A stretch of DNA of 64,000 nucleotides from assembly GCF_030466405.1 (NCBI RefSeq), contig NZ_JAGGJF010000001.1:434001-498000 (forward strand). The letters run 5' to 3'. The notes beneath the pieces are model-generated. The model made no database searches, had not been told where the DNA came from, and saw nothing but the letters and a program-made list of their open reading frames with translations. How positions within the stretch are numbered: the stretch's first letter is position 1; each line of letters opens with the position of its first letter. Shown piece after piece: positions 28,163-37,117 of the stretch. The DNA comes from Pseudidiomarina terrestris (lineage in GTDB: Bacteria > Pseudomonadota > Gammaproteobacteria > Enterobacterales > Alteromonadaceae). The position numbers and the translations under genes were made by a program.

Positions 28163-30499
28163 CTAGTCTTTAGTTACAGTCACACATTGGTTGCGACCCT
28201 TGGCTTTTGCTTTGTAGAGCGCTTCATCCGCCCGTGCCATCCAATGATCGAGTTTTTCGTCGTCTTTTCGAACCTCGGCAATACCGGCGCTGATGGTAAC
28301 CGAGATCTCCTCTCCTTCAACCTTAAAGGACTTCTCGGCGATCGCTTTCCGAATACGCTCCAACGCCGTCGTCGCAGCATCAACCTCGGTATGCGTAAAT
28401 AGTATCGCAAATTCCTCACCGCCAAGTCGACCGAATAAGTCCATGTCGCGCAGTTGCTTCTCCGCACGATGACAGAATTCGCGTAGCACCTGATCACCTG
28501 CAGCATGACCGTAGTTGTCATTGACGCTTTTAAAATGATCCAGATCGATAACAGCAACGGTCATGGGCACCTGGTAACGCTTAAACTCATCAAATCGTTT
28601 ACTCATGGCCTCCCAGAACACGCGCCGGTTGGCTACCCCGGTCAACTCGTCAGTGGTGGCTAATTTGCGTAGCTCTTCCACCGCCTGTCTGCGTTCTTCA
28701 TCCATCCGCCGCATATGCATCAGCGTTCCTAAGGTATCCAACATGGGTCGCAACAGACCCAGATACTCTTGTCTGTAATGCCCATCAGTATTGGCCAGCA
28801 CCATCAGTCCAACCACGTCGCGCTTAAAGTAAAGTGGCATGACCAGAGCGTTATTCAGGTCCGGTAGCACCAGCGGCTTTAACGTCAGGTCCTGCTCGGA
28901 CAGCGGCTCATGATAAAACTCGGGTTCGCCGCGCACTAACACAGAGCGCAGTACATCGCCCCCCACCTCGACCTCCAGCGACTGCTGAATCAGTTGCTGC
29001 ATCGACTCTGATTTGTGCTCTATGCTACCGAGCCTCAAGCCGTGGGCCAGCACTAGATTTCGCTGTTGCGAGTGAGCAGGTAACTCACCGATAAAACCGA
29101 CCTTACTGTCGGTCATGGTCATCAGTTTAGGCAGTGCGAAATCACAAACCTCGCTAAAGTTTTTTGCCAGCATAAACTCATTTTGCACGTGTGATACGAG
29201 CTCCAGAACCTCAGCCTGCTGCTCAAGGACTTTTTCACTGGCAATCAACTGAGTAATATCGTGATGAATGCCCATCATTTTCAGTGGACGCCCCTGGGCG
29301 TCACGAGCGATAATTTTTCCAACACTGTGAAGCCACAAATAGTGACCTGCCCGATGGCGCACACGAAACCGTGCATCGAAGCGATGCGTCACGCCTTTTG
29401 CATGCGCGCTCATCTGTTCTTGCATTTTCTCTATATCATCTGGGTGCACCAGTGTTCGCCAGTCCAGTTGCCGCTCTTGTTCAGCTGTATAGCCAGCAAG
29501 GGCCCACCACGAGTGGCTCAGCGTCAGTTTATCCGTTGGGATCGTCCACGACCAGTTAAAGAACTCGCCGGCAGCCAGCGCCAGCTCAAAATTCTGATTG
29601 GCTTCAAGCAGCGCTAATTCGAGCTCTTTACCCTTGCTGTCATCAAGTAAGTAGCCACGCACCCGTAGTACATTACCCTCTGTATCTTTATCCACCCGCG
29701 CATAATGATGAATCCAGCGAATCGTCGTGCTGTCATCTTGCTCGCCGACCACCCGATAATCCATTTCCAGAATGTCTTCGTCTCCATCGAGAACAGCGTG
29801 CATACGGCTTAACAGTTCCTCACGTTCATCAGGGTGGACGATGGACTCGTAGTTGACATCCTCACGCAGAAGGTAATCGTTGCCGTAGCCCAGCACTCGC
29901 TCGGCATTTTCGGCCACATAACTCAGATGGACGTCGGGTTCGACTCGCCATACCACAGCGCAGACCGGTCCGTGCGCGAGCACTTGCTGTTCAGCATGAT
30001 AGTTTTCCAGTTCGTAGCGAGCAGTAATCGTTTCCGATACCCACTCCGCTAATACTTCCAGATAACGAATTTTTGAGGGAGGAAATTTATAAGGGGTTTG
30101 GGAAATAACGCACAAACTGCCCAAATGGTAATCGTTATATAAGGTAATCGGAGCGCCAGCATAAGACCGCACACCGCCTTCGGCCGTCACGTAGGGATTC
30201 TCACTAAAGCGCTCATCATCGATGGCATTTTCAACGATAACGGTCTCGCCCGCCGCAACCACGTGGGTGCAGAACGAAACCTCGCGCGGGGTTTCCGGCT
30301 CATCAAATCCCACTTTAGCTTTGAACCATTGACGCTCTTCGTCGACCAGCGTGATCAAAGCCGCATCAGCGCCGAGAACTTCTTTCACCAAAGCTGTGAT
30401 CCGGTCAAAAATTGGATCTGCTTCAGTATCCAGAATGTCAAGTTGGTGCAGGAGTTGTAGACGAGCCTGCTCATTCGTAGGCAGCGGCACTGACCCCAT
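28163..30499 (-). CDS. Soluble GAF-PAS-PAS-GAF-GGDEF diguanylate cyclase
   Basis: Sensory protein of 778 residues without membrane segments. Reading along: GAF (about 20-165, with FCTHVV), PAS (about 175-290), PAS_3-type (about 300-425), a second GAF (about 435-600), then GGDEF (about 615-775). The active site is GGEEF in GRLGGEEFAILF, and the inhibitory site RxxD (RDMD) stands exactly five residues before it, so the cyclase should be active and feedback-inhibited. The input signal is unknown; the first GAF resembles those preceding many soluble cyclases. It is transcribed towards pyrC and msh, 53 bases before pyrC. A link to MshE through c-di-GMP is inference. Confidence 0.9.
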   Translation of the reverse strand: MGSVPLPTNEQARLQLLHQLDILDTEADPIFDRITALVKEVLGADAALITLVDEERQWFKAKVGFDEPETPREVSFCTHVVAAGETVIVENAIDDERFSENPYVTAEGGVRSYAGAPITLYNDYHLGSLCVISQTPYKFPPSKIRYLEVLAEWVSETITARYELENYHAEQQVLAHGPVCAVVWRVEPDVHLSYVAENAERVLGYGNDYLLREDVNYESIVHPDEREELLSRMHAVLDGDEDILEMDYRVVGEQDDSTTIRWIHHYARVDKDTEGNVLRVRGYLLDDSKGKELELALLEANQNFELALAAGEFFNWSWTIPTDKLTLSHSWWALAGYTAEQERQLDWRTLVHPDDIEKMQEQMSAHAKGVTHRFDARFRVRHRAGHYLWLHSVGKIIARDAQGRPLKMMGIHHDITQLIASEKVLEQQAEVLELVSHVQNEFMLAKNFSEVCDFALPKLMTMTDSKVGFIGELPAHSQQRNLVLAHGLRLGSIEHKSESMQQLIQQSLEVEVGGDVLRSVLVRGEPEFYHEPLSEQDLTLKPLVLPDLNNALVMPLYFKRDVVGLMVLANTDGHYRQEYLGLLRPMLDTLGTLMHMRRMDEERRQAVEELRKLATTDELTGVANRRVFWEAMSKRFDEFKRYQVPMTVAVIDLDHFKSVNDNYGHAAGDQVLREFCHRAEKQLRDMDLFGRLGGEEFAILFTHTEVDAATTALERIRKAIAEKSFKVEGEEISVTISAGIAEVRKDDEKLDHWMARADEALYKAKAKGRNQCVTVTKD

Positions 30500-30584
30500 A
30501 TAACCTCCTGATCTTTGACTACCATTTTAAGCATAGCAGACGACGCGCAAAACACTGAATCAGATGAGTTAATCGAGTGATGAC

Positions 30585-31166
30585 TTAACGCAGCCCGAGT
30601 TTCTCCTTCCAATGCTTGCGGCAGCAAGAGATGTACCGGTCATTGCCACCAATTGCAATTTGCTCACCCACTTTAACCGCATCGCCATTTTCATCGATGC
30701 GCAGATTCATGGTCGCTTTGCGTCCACAGGAGCAAATGGTTTTCATCTCACTGACTTTATCCGCTACCGCGAGCAGCACTGCACTGCCCGGAAAGGCCTG
30801 TCCAAAAGCATCGGTACGGATGCCGTAACACATGACCGGAATATCAATGCGATCCACAACATCGGTCAGCTGCCATACCTGGGTTTCAGTCAGGAACTGC
30901 GCCTCATCAATGAGCACGCAATCCACCGGATCTTGCCCGTTGCGTGCTTCTATGAGCGCAGCGAGATCAGTACTGCTGGTGAAGGCTAATGCTTGCCGGT
31001 CAATTCCTAAGCGCGATGCGATTTTGCCTTTGCCCGCGCGTTCATCGATCGCCGGCGTCAGCAACAGCACACGCTGGTCGCGTTCTTCATAGTTGTGGGC
31101 AACTTGTAACAGCGAGGTACTCTTACCTGCGTTCATCGCCGAATAGGTGTAGTAAAGTGAAGCCAT
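30585..31166 (-). CDS. tdk: Thymidine kinase
   Basis: Class II thymidine kinase, 193 residues, which phosphorylates salvaged thymidine. The P-loop is SAMNAGKSTSLLQ (residues 9-21). DEAQFL is the magnesium-binding block. The zinc lasso cysteines are in CSCGRKATMN and the later YISCCRKHW. It is divergent from add, giving a small nucleoside salvage neighbourhood. A good promoter lies 43-71 bases upstream. Confidence 0.97.
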   Translation of the reverse strand: MASLYYTYSAMNAGKSTSLLQVAHNYEERDQRVLLLTPAIDERAGKGKIASRLGIDRQALAFTSSTDLAALIEARNGQDPVDCVLIDEAQFLTETQVWQLTDVVDRIDIPVMCYGIRTDAFGQAFPGSAVLLAVADKVSEMKTICSCGRKATMNLRIDENGDAVKVGEQIAIGGNDRYISCCRKHWKEKLGLR

Positions 31167-31208
31167 AGGTATGTCGTCTGGTTGGTTAATTGCGCACTGT
31201 ACTTCAGA

Positions 31209-31237
31209 TTTATACTGAGTTTAAGCGCTGATTGCAA
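31209..31237 (-). promoter_or_regulatory. Sigma-70 promoter of tdk
   Basis: On the minus strand, TTGCAA (31232-31237), a 17-base spacer and TATAAA (31209-31214) stand upstream of the tdk start at 31166. Spacing is optimal. Confidence 0.6.
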
Positions 31238-31247
31238 AGCTCTATTT

Positions 31248-31256
31248 TGCTATACT
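31248..31256 (+). promoter_or_regulatory. Candidate extended -10 promoter of add
   Basis: TGC followed by TATACT (31251-31256) lies about 27 bases before the add start, an extended -10 arrangement. The -35 is poor. A good AGGAG ribosome site follows (31272-31276). Confidence 0.4.
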
Positions 31257-31282
31257 AACGCAAACTTACAGTAGGAGTCCTT

Positions 31283-32512
31283 ATGTCAAAGCGTTATTCT
31301 GAAGCCTTTCTTAAAGCGATGCCAAAGGCAGATCTCCATTTACATCTTGATGGCAGTTTGCGACCCGATGGCTTGATAGAAATGGCGAAGCGCAGTGGCG
31401 TTGAGCTGCCCTCCTATACCGTCGAAGGTCTTTACGAAAAAGTTTTCAAAGAGAGTTATAACAACCTTGGCGAATACTTAAATGGTTTTCAATACACCTG
31501 TGCTGTCCTGCGCGATATGGAAAATCTTGAGCAAGCCGCCTACGAGCTGGCAATGGATAATCTGGCCGAAGGCGTTATCTATATCGAAGTACGTTTCGCG
31601 CCACAATTGATGATGGATCCCAGTCGCGGTATCGACTTTGACAGAGTCATGCACACCACCAATGCTGGGCTCAAACGCGCCAAAGAGGAATACAACGGCC
31701 AGGAAGAAGTCCGCAACGGCAGCAAGCCCCCGTTCGATTACGGCATTATCAACTGCGCCATGCGCATGTTCGGCAAAAAAGGGTTTTCGCCTTATTACAC
31801 CCAGTTATTTCAGACCCTGCGTGACCACCAACCAAAGCATGTGATCAAAATCGCCGCCATGGAAATGATACGCGCCAGTATTCGTTTACGCGACGAAGAA
31901 GGTTTGCCTATTGTCGGCCTGGATATTGCTGGTCAGGAAATGGGATACCCTGCGCATGAGTTCAAAGAGGTCTATGAGTATGCCCATCAAAACTTTTTGC
32001 TGAAAACCGTCCATGCCGGTGAAGCTTATGGTGCGGAAAGTATCTTCGAGGCATTGACCCAGTGCTATGCAGATCGCCTGGGCCACGGCTACTCTTTGTT
32101 TTCGCCGGAAATGATTCAGGACCCGACGATTACTGACAAAGAGAGCTACGCCAACAAATTAGCCTCTTTCATTGCTGATCGGCGGATCGCGGTAGAGGTC
32201 TGTATCACCAGTAACCTGCAGACCAACCCGGCCATTGGCGATGTCACTCAGCATAACTTTAAGCACATGTATGCGCATCGCCTGGCAACCGTCATCTGCA
32301 CCGATAACAGACTGGTGTCCCGCACTACAGTCACCCGCGAATACGAACTTGCTCTGCAAACCGCAGAGGTGCCACTGAAACGGCTAAAAGATATGGTCGC
32401 GTATGGCTTCAAAAAGAACTTTTTCCCGGCCAACTATCTGGCGAAAAGGGAGTATGCGAAGCACGCGCTGCAGTATTTTGATAAAGTCGCCGCAGAGCAT
32501 AACGTCAGCTAA
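31283..32512 (+). CDS. add: Adenosine deaminase
   Basis: Zinc-dependent deaminase of adenosine and deoxyadenosine to inosine forms, 409 residues and so longer than E. coli Add (333). The metal and catalytic motifs are seen: KADLHLHLDGS at residues 15-25 (HxH), HAGEAYGAE, GHGYSLFS, and CTDNRLVS near residue 340. The last has Asn where mammalian and E. coli enzymes have a second Asp (TDDP), a variant that also occurs in other bacterial Add-like proteins. It has an insertion of about 40 residues around position 120-165. The gene is divergent from tdk and convergent with the GGDEF-EAL gene, ending 49 bases away without a visible terminator. Confidence 0.9.
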   Translation: MSKRYSEAFLKAMPKADLHLHLDGSLRPDGLIEMAKRSGVELPSYTVEGLYEKVFKESYNNLGEYLNGFQYTCAVLRDMENLEQAAYELAMDNLAEGVIYIEVRFAPQLMMDPSRGIDFDRVMHTTNAGLKRAKEEYNGQEEVRNGSKPPFDYGIINCAMRMFGKKGFSPYYTQLFQTLRDHQPKHVIKIAAMEMIRASIRLRDEEGLPIVGLDIAGQEMGYPAHEFKEVYEYAHQNFLLKTVHAGEAYGAESIFEALTQCYADRLGHGYSLFSPEMIQDPTITDKESYANKLASFIADRRIAVEVCITSNLQTNPAIGDVTQHNFKHMYAHRLATVICTDNRLVSRTTVTREYELALQTAEVPLKRLKDMVAYGFKKNFFPANYLAKREYAKHALQYFDKVAAEHNVS

Positions 32513-32561
32513 CATCCGCAGCCGGCAAGTCCCCATAGGAACCTCCTGAACGAAAGTTTTT

Positions 32562-35012
32562 TTAGCTCGTAAAGTAGTTCCTATGGAAGTCTTCTATCGG
32601 CAGCGGCTTATCGAATAAATAGCCCTGCAGCACCATGTCTGCATCATGGCGGGCAAGATAATCCACCTGTTCCTGGGTTTCCACACCTTCAGCAACGATG
32701 CGCAAGCGTAAGTTACTGGCAATGGCGACAATCGAATCGACAATAGCTTGTTGCTCCTGGTTGCCTACTGCCTGCACGAAGCTTTTATCGATTTTGAGCT
32801 CTTGCAATGGCAGACGTTGCAAATAGGAGAGTGATGAGTAACCTGTGCCAAAATCATCAATAGAGAATTGCACACCGCTTTGCTGCAGCGCCTCCATTTT
32901 ACTAATGATGTCGCCAAGGTCTTCGACAAACAGGTTCTCGGTGACCTCTAAAATCAACCGACTCGGATCTGCACCACTTTGCTGTAACTCATGTTCAATG
33001 AAGTAAACAAAGTCGTACTTCCGGAACTGCCGTGGACTGATGTTAATGGCCAACGTTAGCGGTGCCGGCAATCGTTTAAGTTCGGCGAGCGCAGCGCGAA
33101 CAATCCACTTGCCCAAGTCGACGATGAGGTCAGTTTGCTCTGCAACCGCTATGAAATCTGCCGGCGATACCATGCCGCGTGAGGGGTGATTCCAGCGCAA
33201 CAACACTTCCGCACCCACTAGTTCACCGTTTTCTCTGACCTGGGGTTGTAAATAAAGCTCAAGGCCACTGTCGTTCAGAGCCAGTCGCAGTTCACGTTCA
33301 ATCTCGTAACGCTTCTCAAGTTCAGTACTGTAAGACACGTCATAGACTGCAGTTTGGTTACCGCCAGCATCCTTCGCCGTGTGCACGGCTGTTTCTGCAT
33401 GTCGGATGATGGCGTCTGCGGATTCGGCGCACTCCTGATAAATCACAATGCCCGCACTGGCAGTCACGGATACCTGTTCACTCTGGATCAAAATTGGCTG
33501 ACCAATTTCGGCCAGTACTAATTTTACCAGCATCTGGGTATCCGCAAGCACAGACTCCTGTGAGGCCTGTTTGGCAGAGAGTAATACCGCAAATAAATCG
33601 CCGCCCAGATTGGCCACAAAAGCACCGTCTTCGTCCGCGACCAAACCTCGAATCCGGCTGGCCGTGGTTTTCAAAATAGCATCGCCAAACTGGAAACCGC
33701 GCACGTCGTTGATACGTTGCAAGCCGTCCAGGTCAAATAAAACCACTGAACCCTGACCACCGCGAGGAAGTTCCTCCAGCTGCTGCGCTAAATGCTCAAT
33801 ACAGCTGGTGCGATTGGGTAATTCTGTAAGTGCGTCGTAATAAGCCAGATATTCCACCTTCGCTTCAGCTTCGACGCGCTCAGTAATATTTGTTTTACTC
33901 GCTAAATAATGTGTAATTCGTCCGTGCTCGTCACGCAGCGGCGAAACCGTTGCCCATTCCCGAAACTCCTGGCCTTGCTTGGTGCGGTTATACAGCTCGC
34001 CCTGCCAGATCTCTCCTTCGACCAAGTTGCTCCAAAGCTGCTGATAGTCCTCTTCCGGGGTACGTCCGGAGGACAGAATGCGGGGGTTTTCACCGATAAT
34101 TTCTGCCGCACTGTAGCCTGTGGTACGTTCAAAGGCCGGGTTCACGTACTCAATCTTCCCATCCAGGTCGGTAATCATAATGCTTTCATTGGCTTGTTCT
34201 ACCGCAGCCGAAAGTTTGCGCAACTGAGTTTCACGCTTCCTGCGCTCGCGTATGGCCAGTTTAAATCGCTGGGCCAGCACACCAAATTCATTGGGGAGTC
34301 GGGTCGGCAAGGGCGCGGTCGAGGCATCACCATCACCGAATTGTGAGACTGCGAAGGCCAGTTGCTCGGCTGGTCTGACAACAAGTCGTTGCAAGCCCCA
34401 CCATAACGCAACGCCGACCACCAGTAACAGCAACATGAGTAAACTAAGGGGTACCCAAGGCAGTCTTTCCAGTAAATACCAATCTGAGGAATGACGGTAT
34501 TCTGCCACCAACAAGTTACGCTGAGTCCGTTGGGAAACCCTGATGCTTTCAAAAATCGGCGCAATAGCAATAAAGTGATCGTGTTCGGGATGGAACTCAA
34601 TAAAGGTTTTGCCGCTATAGGCGACTTGCGACAACGTTAACTGATCAAGGTCACCTAATAGATGTTGCAGCTGGCCACTGACTTGGTGTGGTTCATAGCC
34701 AGCAACAATGCTACCACTGACATCAACGATTGCCGCATTCGCCAACCGCGGGTGGACGTGCATCTCACTTAGCAGCTCTGGAATTGAAGTCTCACGGTCG
34801 GCGGTGTACATGCGGTTAAACGAGCCCTGTGCCATGGTCAGGTTACTGAGTAACTCCAGTCGGGCTGAGCTCAACGCAGTTTTTTGCTGTGCGTTAATAA
34901 GGAAGTACATCAACCCGAGGACGATGGCAAAGATCGCCACCACGACCGGTATGGTTAACTGCACAGAGAGCTTATTCCACCAATGCAAACGCCTCATTCC
35001 ATAGCTCCGCAT
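32562..35012 (-). CDS. Membrane PAS-GGDEF-EAL protein, probable c-di-GMP phosphodiesterase
   Basis: Inner-membrane signalling protein of 816 residues. Membrane helix 1 is at about residues 15-38, a periplasmic sensor of about 140 residues follows, and helix 2 is at about 178-200. Then HAMP-like (205-255), PAS (265-385), GGDEF (395-550) and EAL (560-815). The GGDEF site is degenerate (GGDLF), so cyclase activity is unlikely. The EAL site reads EVL but keeps Glu, and the other catalytic motifs are intact: LEVTEN, SIDDFGTGYSS, LKIDKSFV, AEGVET. I infer an active phosphodiesterase. Its start overlaps by 19 bases the end of the binding-protein gene upstream, so the pair is probably one sensory unit. 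Confidence 0.88.
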   Translation of the reverse strand: MRSYGMRRLHWWNKLSVQLTIPVVVAIFAIVLGLMYFLINAQQKTALSSARLELLSNLTMAQGSFNRMYTADRETSIPELLSEMHVHPRLANAAIVDVSGSIVAGYEPHQVSGQLQHLLGDLDQLTLSQVAYSGKTFIEFHPEHDHFIAIAPIFESIRVSQRTQRNLLVAEYRHSSDWYLLERLPWVPLSLLMLLLLVVGVALWWGLQRLVVRPAEQLAFAVSQFGDGDASTAPLPTRLPNEFGVLAQRFKLAIRERRKRETQLRKLSAAVEQANESIMITDLDGKIEYVNPAFERTTGYSAAEIIGENPRILSSGRTPEEDYQQLWSNLVEGEIWQGELYNRTKQGQEFREWATVSPLRDEHGRITHYLASKTNITERVEAEAKVEYLAYYDALTELPNRTSCIEHLAQQLEELPRGGQGSVVLFDLDGLQRINDVRGFQFGDAILKTTASRIRGLVADEDGAFVANLGGDLFAVLLSAKQASQESVLADTQMLVKLVLAEIGQPILIQSEQVSVTASAGIVIYQECAESADAIIRHAETAVHTAKDAGGNQTAVYDVSYSTELEKRYEIERELRLALNDSGLELYLQPQVRENGELVGAEVLLRWNHPSRGMVSPADFIAVAEQTDLIVDLGKWIVRAALAELKRLPAPLTLAINISPRQFRKYDFVYFIEHELQQSGADPSRLILEVTENLFVEDLGDIISKMEALQQSGVQFSIDDFGTGYSSLSYLQRLPLQELKIDKSFVQAVGNQEQQAIVDSIVAIASNLRLRIVAEGVETQEQVDYLARHDADMVLQGYLFDKPLPIEDFHRNYFTS

Positions 35013-35920
35013 TCGGTCAGTGGCACCACGGCATCATGCATACCGCTGGCAACCAGGTAGTTCGCCGTGGCGGGCATATCCTTTTGCAACACACGCTCAA
35101 GCGCACTCTGTTGCTCGGAACGCGTCACAAAATGCACCCCTTGCAGGGCCTTTTCCAGCTCTTCTGTAGAGCTACCGGTTAACTCAATAAGCCCCTGCCA
35201 GAACTCCTGCTCACGCTCCTGTAACTGCGCCAACGCCTGCGGCCAGAGACTTTGCTTTAACCGCTGCACCAACGGTTTGGCCCTGGACCAGGCCGCCTTA
35301 TGTAAAATCAAGATATCCACCACTGAGACATCCGGATGCGAAGAGTCAAAAATGACTTTCGCTCCACTTTCACGCAGTTTCTCGATAAAAGGTTGATAAG
35401 TGATAATAGCGTCCACTTTTCGCTCGCTGAATGCGTCAAGGTGTTGGGTCGGCAACAGAATTCGCGTCGTGACATCGGTCATGTTCAGGTCATGCAGGGT
35501 TAACCAGCGCGACAGCATGTAACGGGCGATAGTACTATCTTCAAGACCTACCGTGATGGGTTCTTTGGCCTGCGGCTGCCAATCATTCTGCACCATCACC
35601 GCATCGGCACCCATGGAACGGTCGAGCACCATGGCAATGCAATAGTCACCATCGGTGAAGGTATTGACGCTGAGGGCGTTATCCAGAGTTACAAAGGCAC
35701 CACTTACGGCCTCGTTGCCCAGCATACGCATTACGCTTACATCTGAAGCCAGCATCACGGTTTTCAGACCTGGCGGGATAAGCTCGGGGTCAACTGCAGC
35801 GAGCGTATAGATCGGCATGGCGCCCAGCCAAGCATTACCTACAATTACCACGTCATCTTTAGGTGGACTGCAGCCAAGTAAGGTAAAACTGACAAGACAG
35901 CTGAGTATAAATCGCATCAC
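34994..35920 (-). CDS. Lipoprotein periplasmic ligand-binding protein (NMT1/TauA-like)
   Basis: Exported lipoprotein of 308 residues. The lipobox LLGC places the acylated residue at Cys17. The mature part looks like an ABC-type substrate-binding protein of the NitT/TauT/THI5-like kind: VVIVGNAWLGAMPIY near the start, then MLASDVSVMRMLGNEAVSGAFVT across the hinge region and DAIITYQPFIEKLRESGAKVIFDSS in the second lobe. No ABC permease or ATPase for it is adjacent. Instead the next gene, overlapping by 19 bases, is a membrane GGDEF-EAL protein with a periplasmic sensor. I therefore infer it is a signalling receptor rather than an importer. The ligand is unknown. Confidence 0.83.
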   Translation of the reverse strand: MMRFILSCLVSFTLLGCSPPKDDVVIVGNAWLGAMPIYTLAAVDPELIPPGLKTVMLASDVSVMRMLGNEAVSGAFVTLDNALSVNTFTDGDYCIAMVLDRSMGADAVMVQNDWQPQAKEPITVGLEDSTIARYMLSRWLTLHDLNMTDVTTRILLPTQHLDAFSERKVDAIITYQPFIEKLRESGAKVIFDSSHPDVSVVDILILHKAAWSRAKPLVQRLKQSLWPQALAQLQEREQEFWQGLIELTGSSTEELEKALQGVHFVTRSEQQSALERVLQKDMPATANYLVASGMHDAVVPLTECGAME

Positions 35921-36037
35921 AAAAGCGTTAACCCTGATAAATTGAACGCATGATGGTGATAGTTTAGGTAATAACGTCTGATTTTTCGAGCTTTATCGTG
36001 CGATTAACACGCTAGAACGCGCGTCATTGGTGAGCGA

Positions 36038-37117
36038 TTAATCGAGTCGTTTTTTAAAGCGTAAGGTCGCCAGTACCATAAATACTGCGAAAAAAGCCAG
36101 AAGTGGCCAAATTTCCATGTGTAATTCGCCGATCTCTGTACCGCGCACCAGAATCCCCCGCGACAATCGCACAAAGTGCGTCAGTGGTATCACTTCGCCG
36201 ATCCACTGTGCTGCCCGCGGCATCCCCTCAAAAGGGAACATGAATCCTGACAACAATATCGATGGCAAAAACGTAAATACGGTCAACTGCATGGCTTCAA
36301 ACTGAGTTTTGGCAAATGTGGAAACGGTCAAGCCCAGCGCCAGCGAAGCGAGAATAAACAACATCGACGCCAGATAAATGTCTATAACGCGACCACGCAC
36401 TGGAACATCAAACAGCCACTGACTCACCAGCACAATTAAGGTCACCTGAATCAGACCGATCAGTACGTAGGGCAAAATTTTGCCTAACATCAGCTCAACC
36501 CGTTTCACCGGGGTAGTAATTAACATTTCCAGGTTACCGCGCTCACGTTCGCGCACGATGGCGATAGCGGTGAACAGCACCATGGTCATGTGCAAGATAA
36601 CGCCGATTAATGCCGGGACGATGTTCACCGGCGACCTGCGCTCTGGGTTGTAATAGGTCCGCGGTTCGAACAAAGGCGAACGCAGCTGCTGGCCCGGCAG
36701 CGGCATTTCGCTTAAGCCCCGGGCGATTCGTTCCACCGTCGGATCTGAACCATTGATCAGTAACTGGCCCACCGGACGCTCAGCATCGATGACGCGCCGC
36801 TCAAAATCGGGTGGGATAAAAATCCCGACATCAATCTGGCCGGTATCCAGCAACTCTTTAAGCTCTTCTGGTCCGCTTGCAGCTCTGGAGATACTGATCA
36901 CCTGGCTGGCATCTGCAGACGCAACCAGTTGCCTGGAGAGGGTGGTATTGGCGTGGTCAGCTACAGCCGCGTTGACATTGCGCACATCCAGATCGATAGC
37001 ATAGCCAAACAGTAGGATTTGTAATAGCGGTACACCGACGATCATGCCAAAGGTAAGACGGTCTCGTTTCAGTTGCCGTACTTCCTTTCCGGCAATCGCC
37101 AGCAGTCTACGCAGCAT
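36038..37117 (-). CDS. ABC-2 type export permease (YbhR/YbhS-like)
   Basis: Membrane protein of 359 residues, last gene of a three-gene export operon. It opens MLRRLLAIAGKEVRQLKRDRLT with the usual KExxQLxRD motif, then one membrane segment (TFGMIVGVPLLQILLFGYAID). A periplasmic domain of about 150 residues follows, then five helices. IVRERERGNLEMLITTPV is the conserved cytoplasmic ERExGTLE-type block. An earlier in-frame start (37168) lies inside the ATPase gene, so I use the ATG at 37117, which leaves an 11-base overlap. The related E. coli system has two permeases; only one is present here. Confidence 0.88.
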   Translation of the reverse strand: MLRRLLAIAGKEVRQLKRDRLTFGMIVGVPLLQILLFGYAIDLDVRNVNAAVADHANTTLSRQLVASADASQVISISRAASGPEELKELLDTGQIDVGIFIPPDFERRVIDAERPVGQLLINGSDPTVERIARGLSEMPLPGQQLRSPLFEPRTYYNPERRSPVNIVPALIGVILHMTMVLFTAIAIVRERERGNLEMLITTPVKRVELMLGKILPYVLIGLIQVTLIVLVSQWLFDVPVRGRVIDIYLASMLFILASLALGLTVSTFAKTQFEAMQLTVFTFLPSILLSGFMFPFEGMPRAAQWIGEVIPLTHFVRLSRGILVRGTEIGELHMEIWPLLAFFAVFMVLATLRFKKRLD

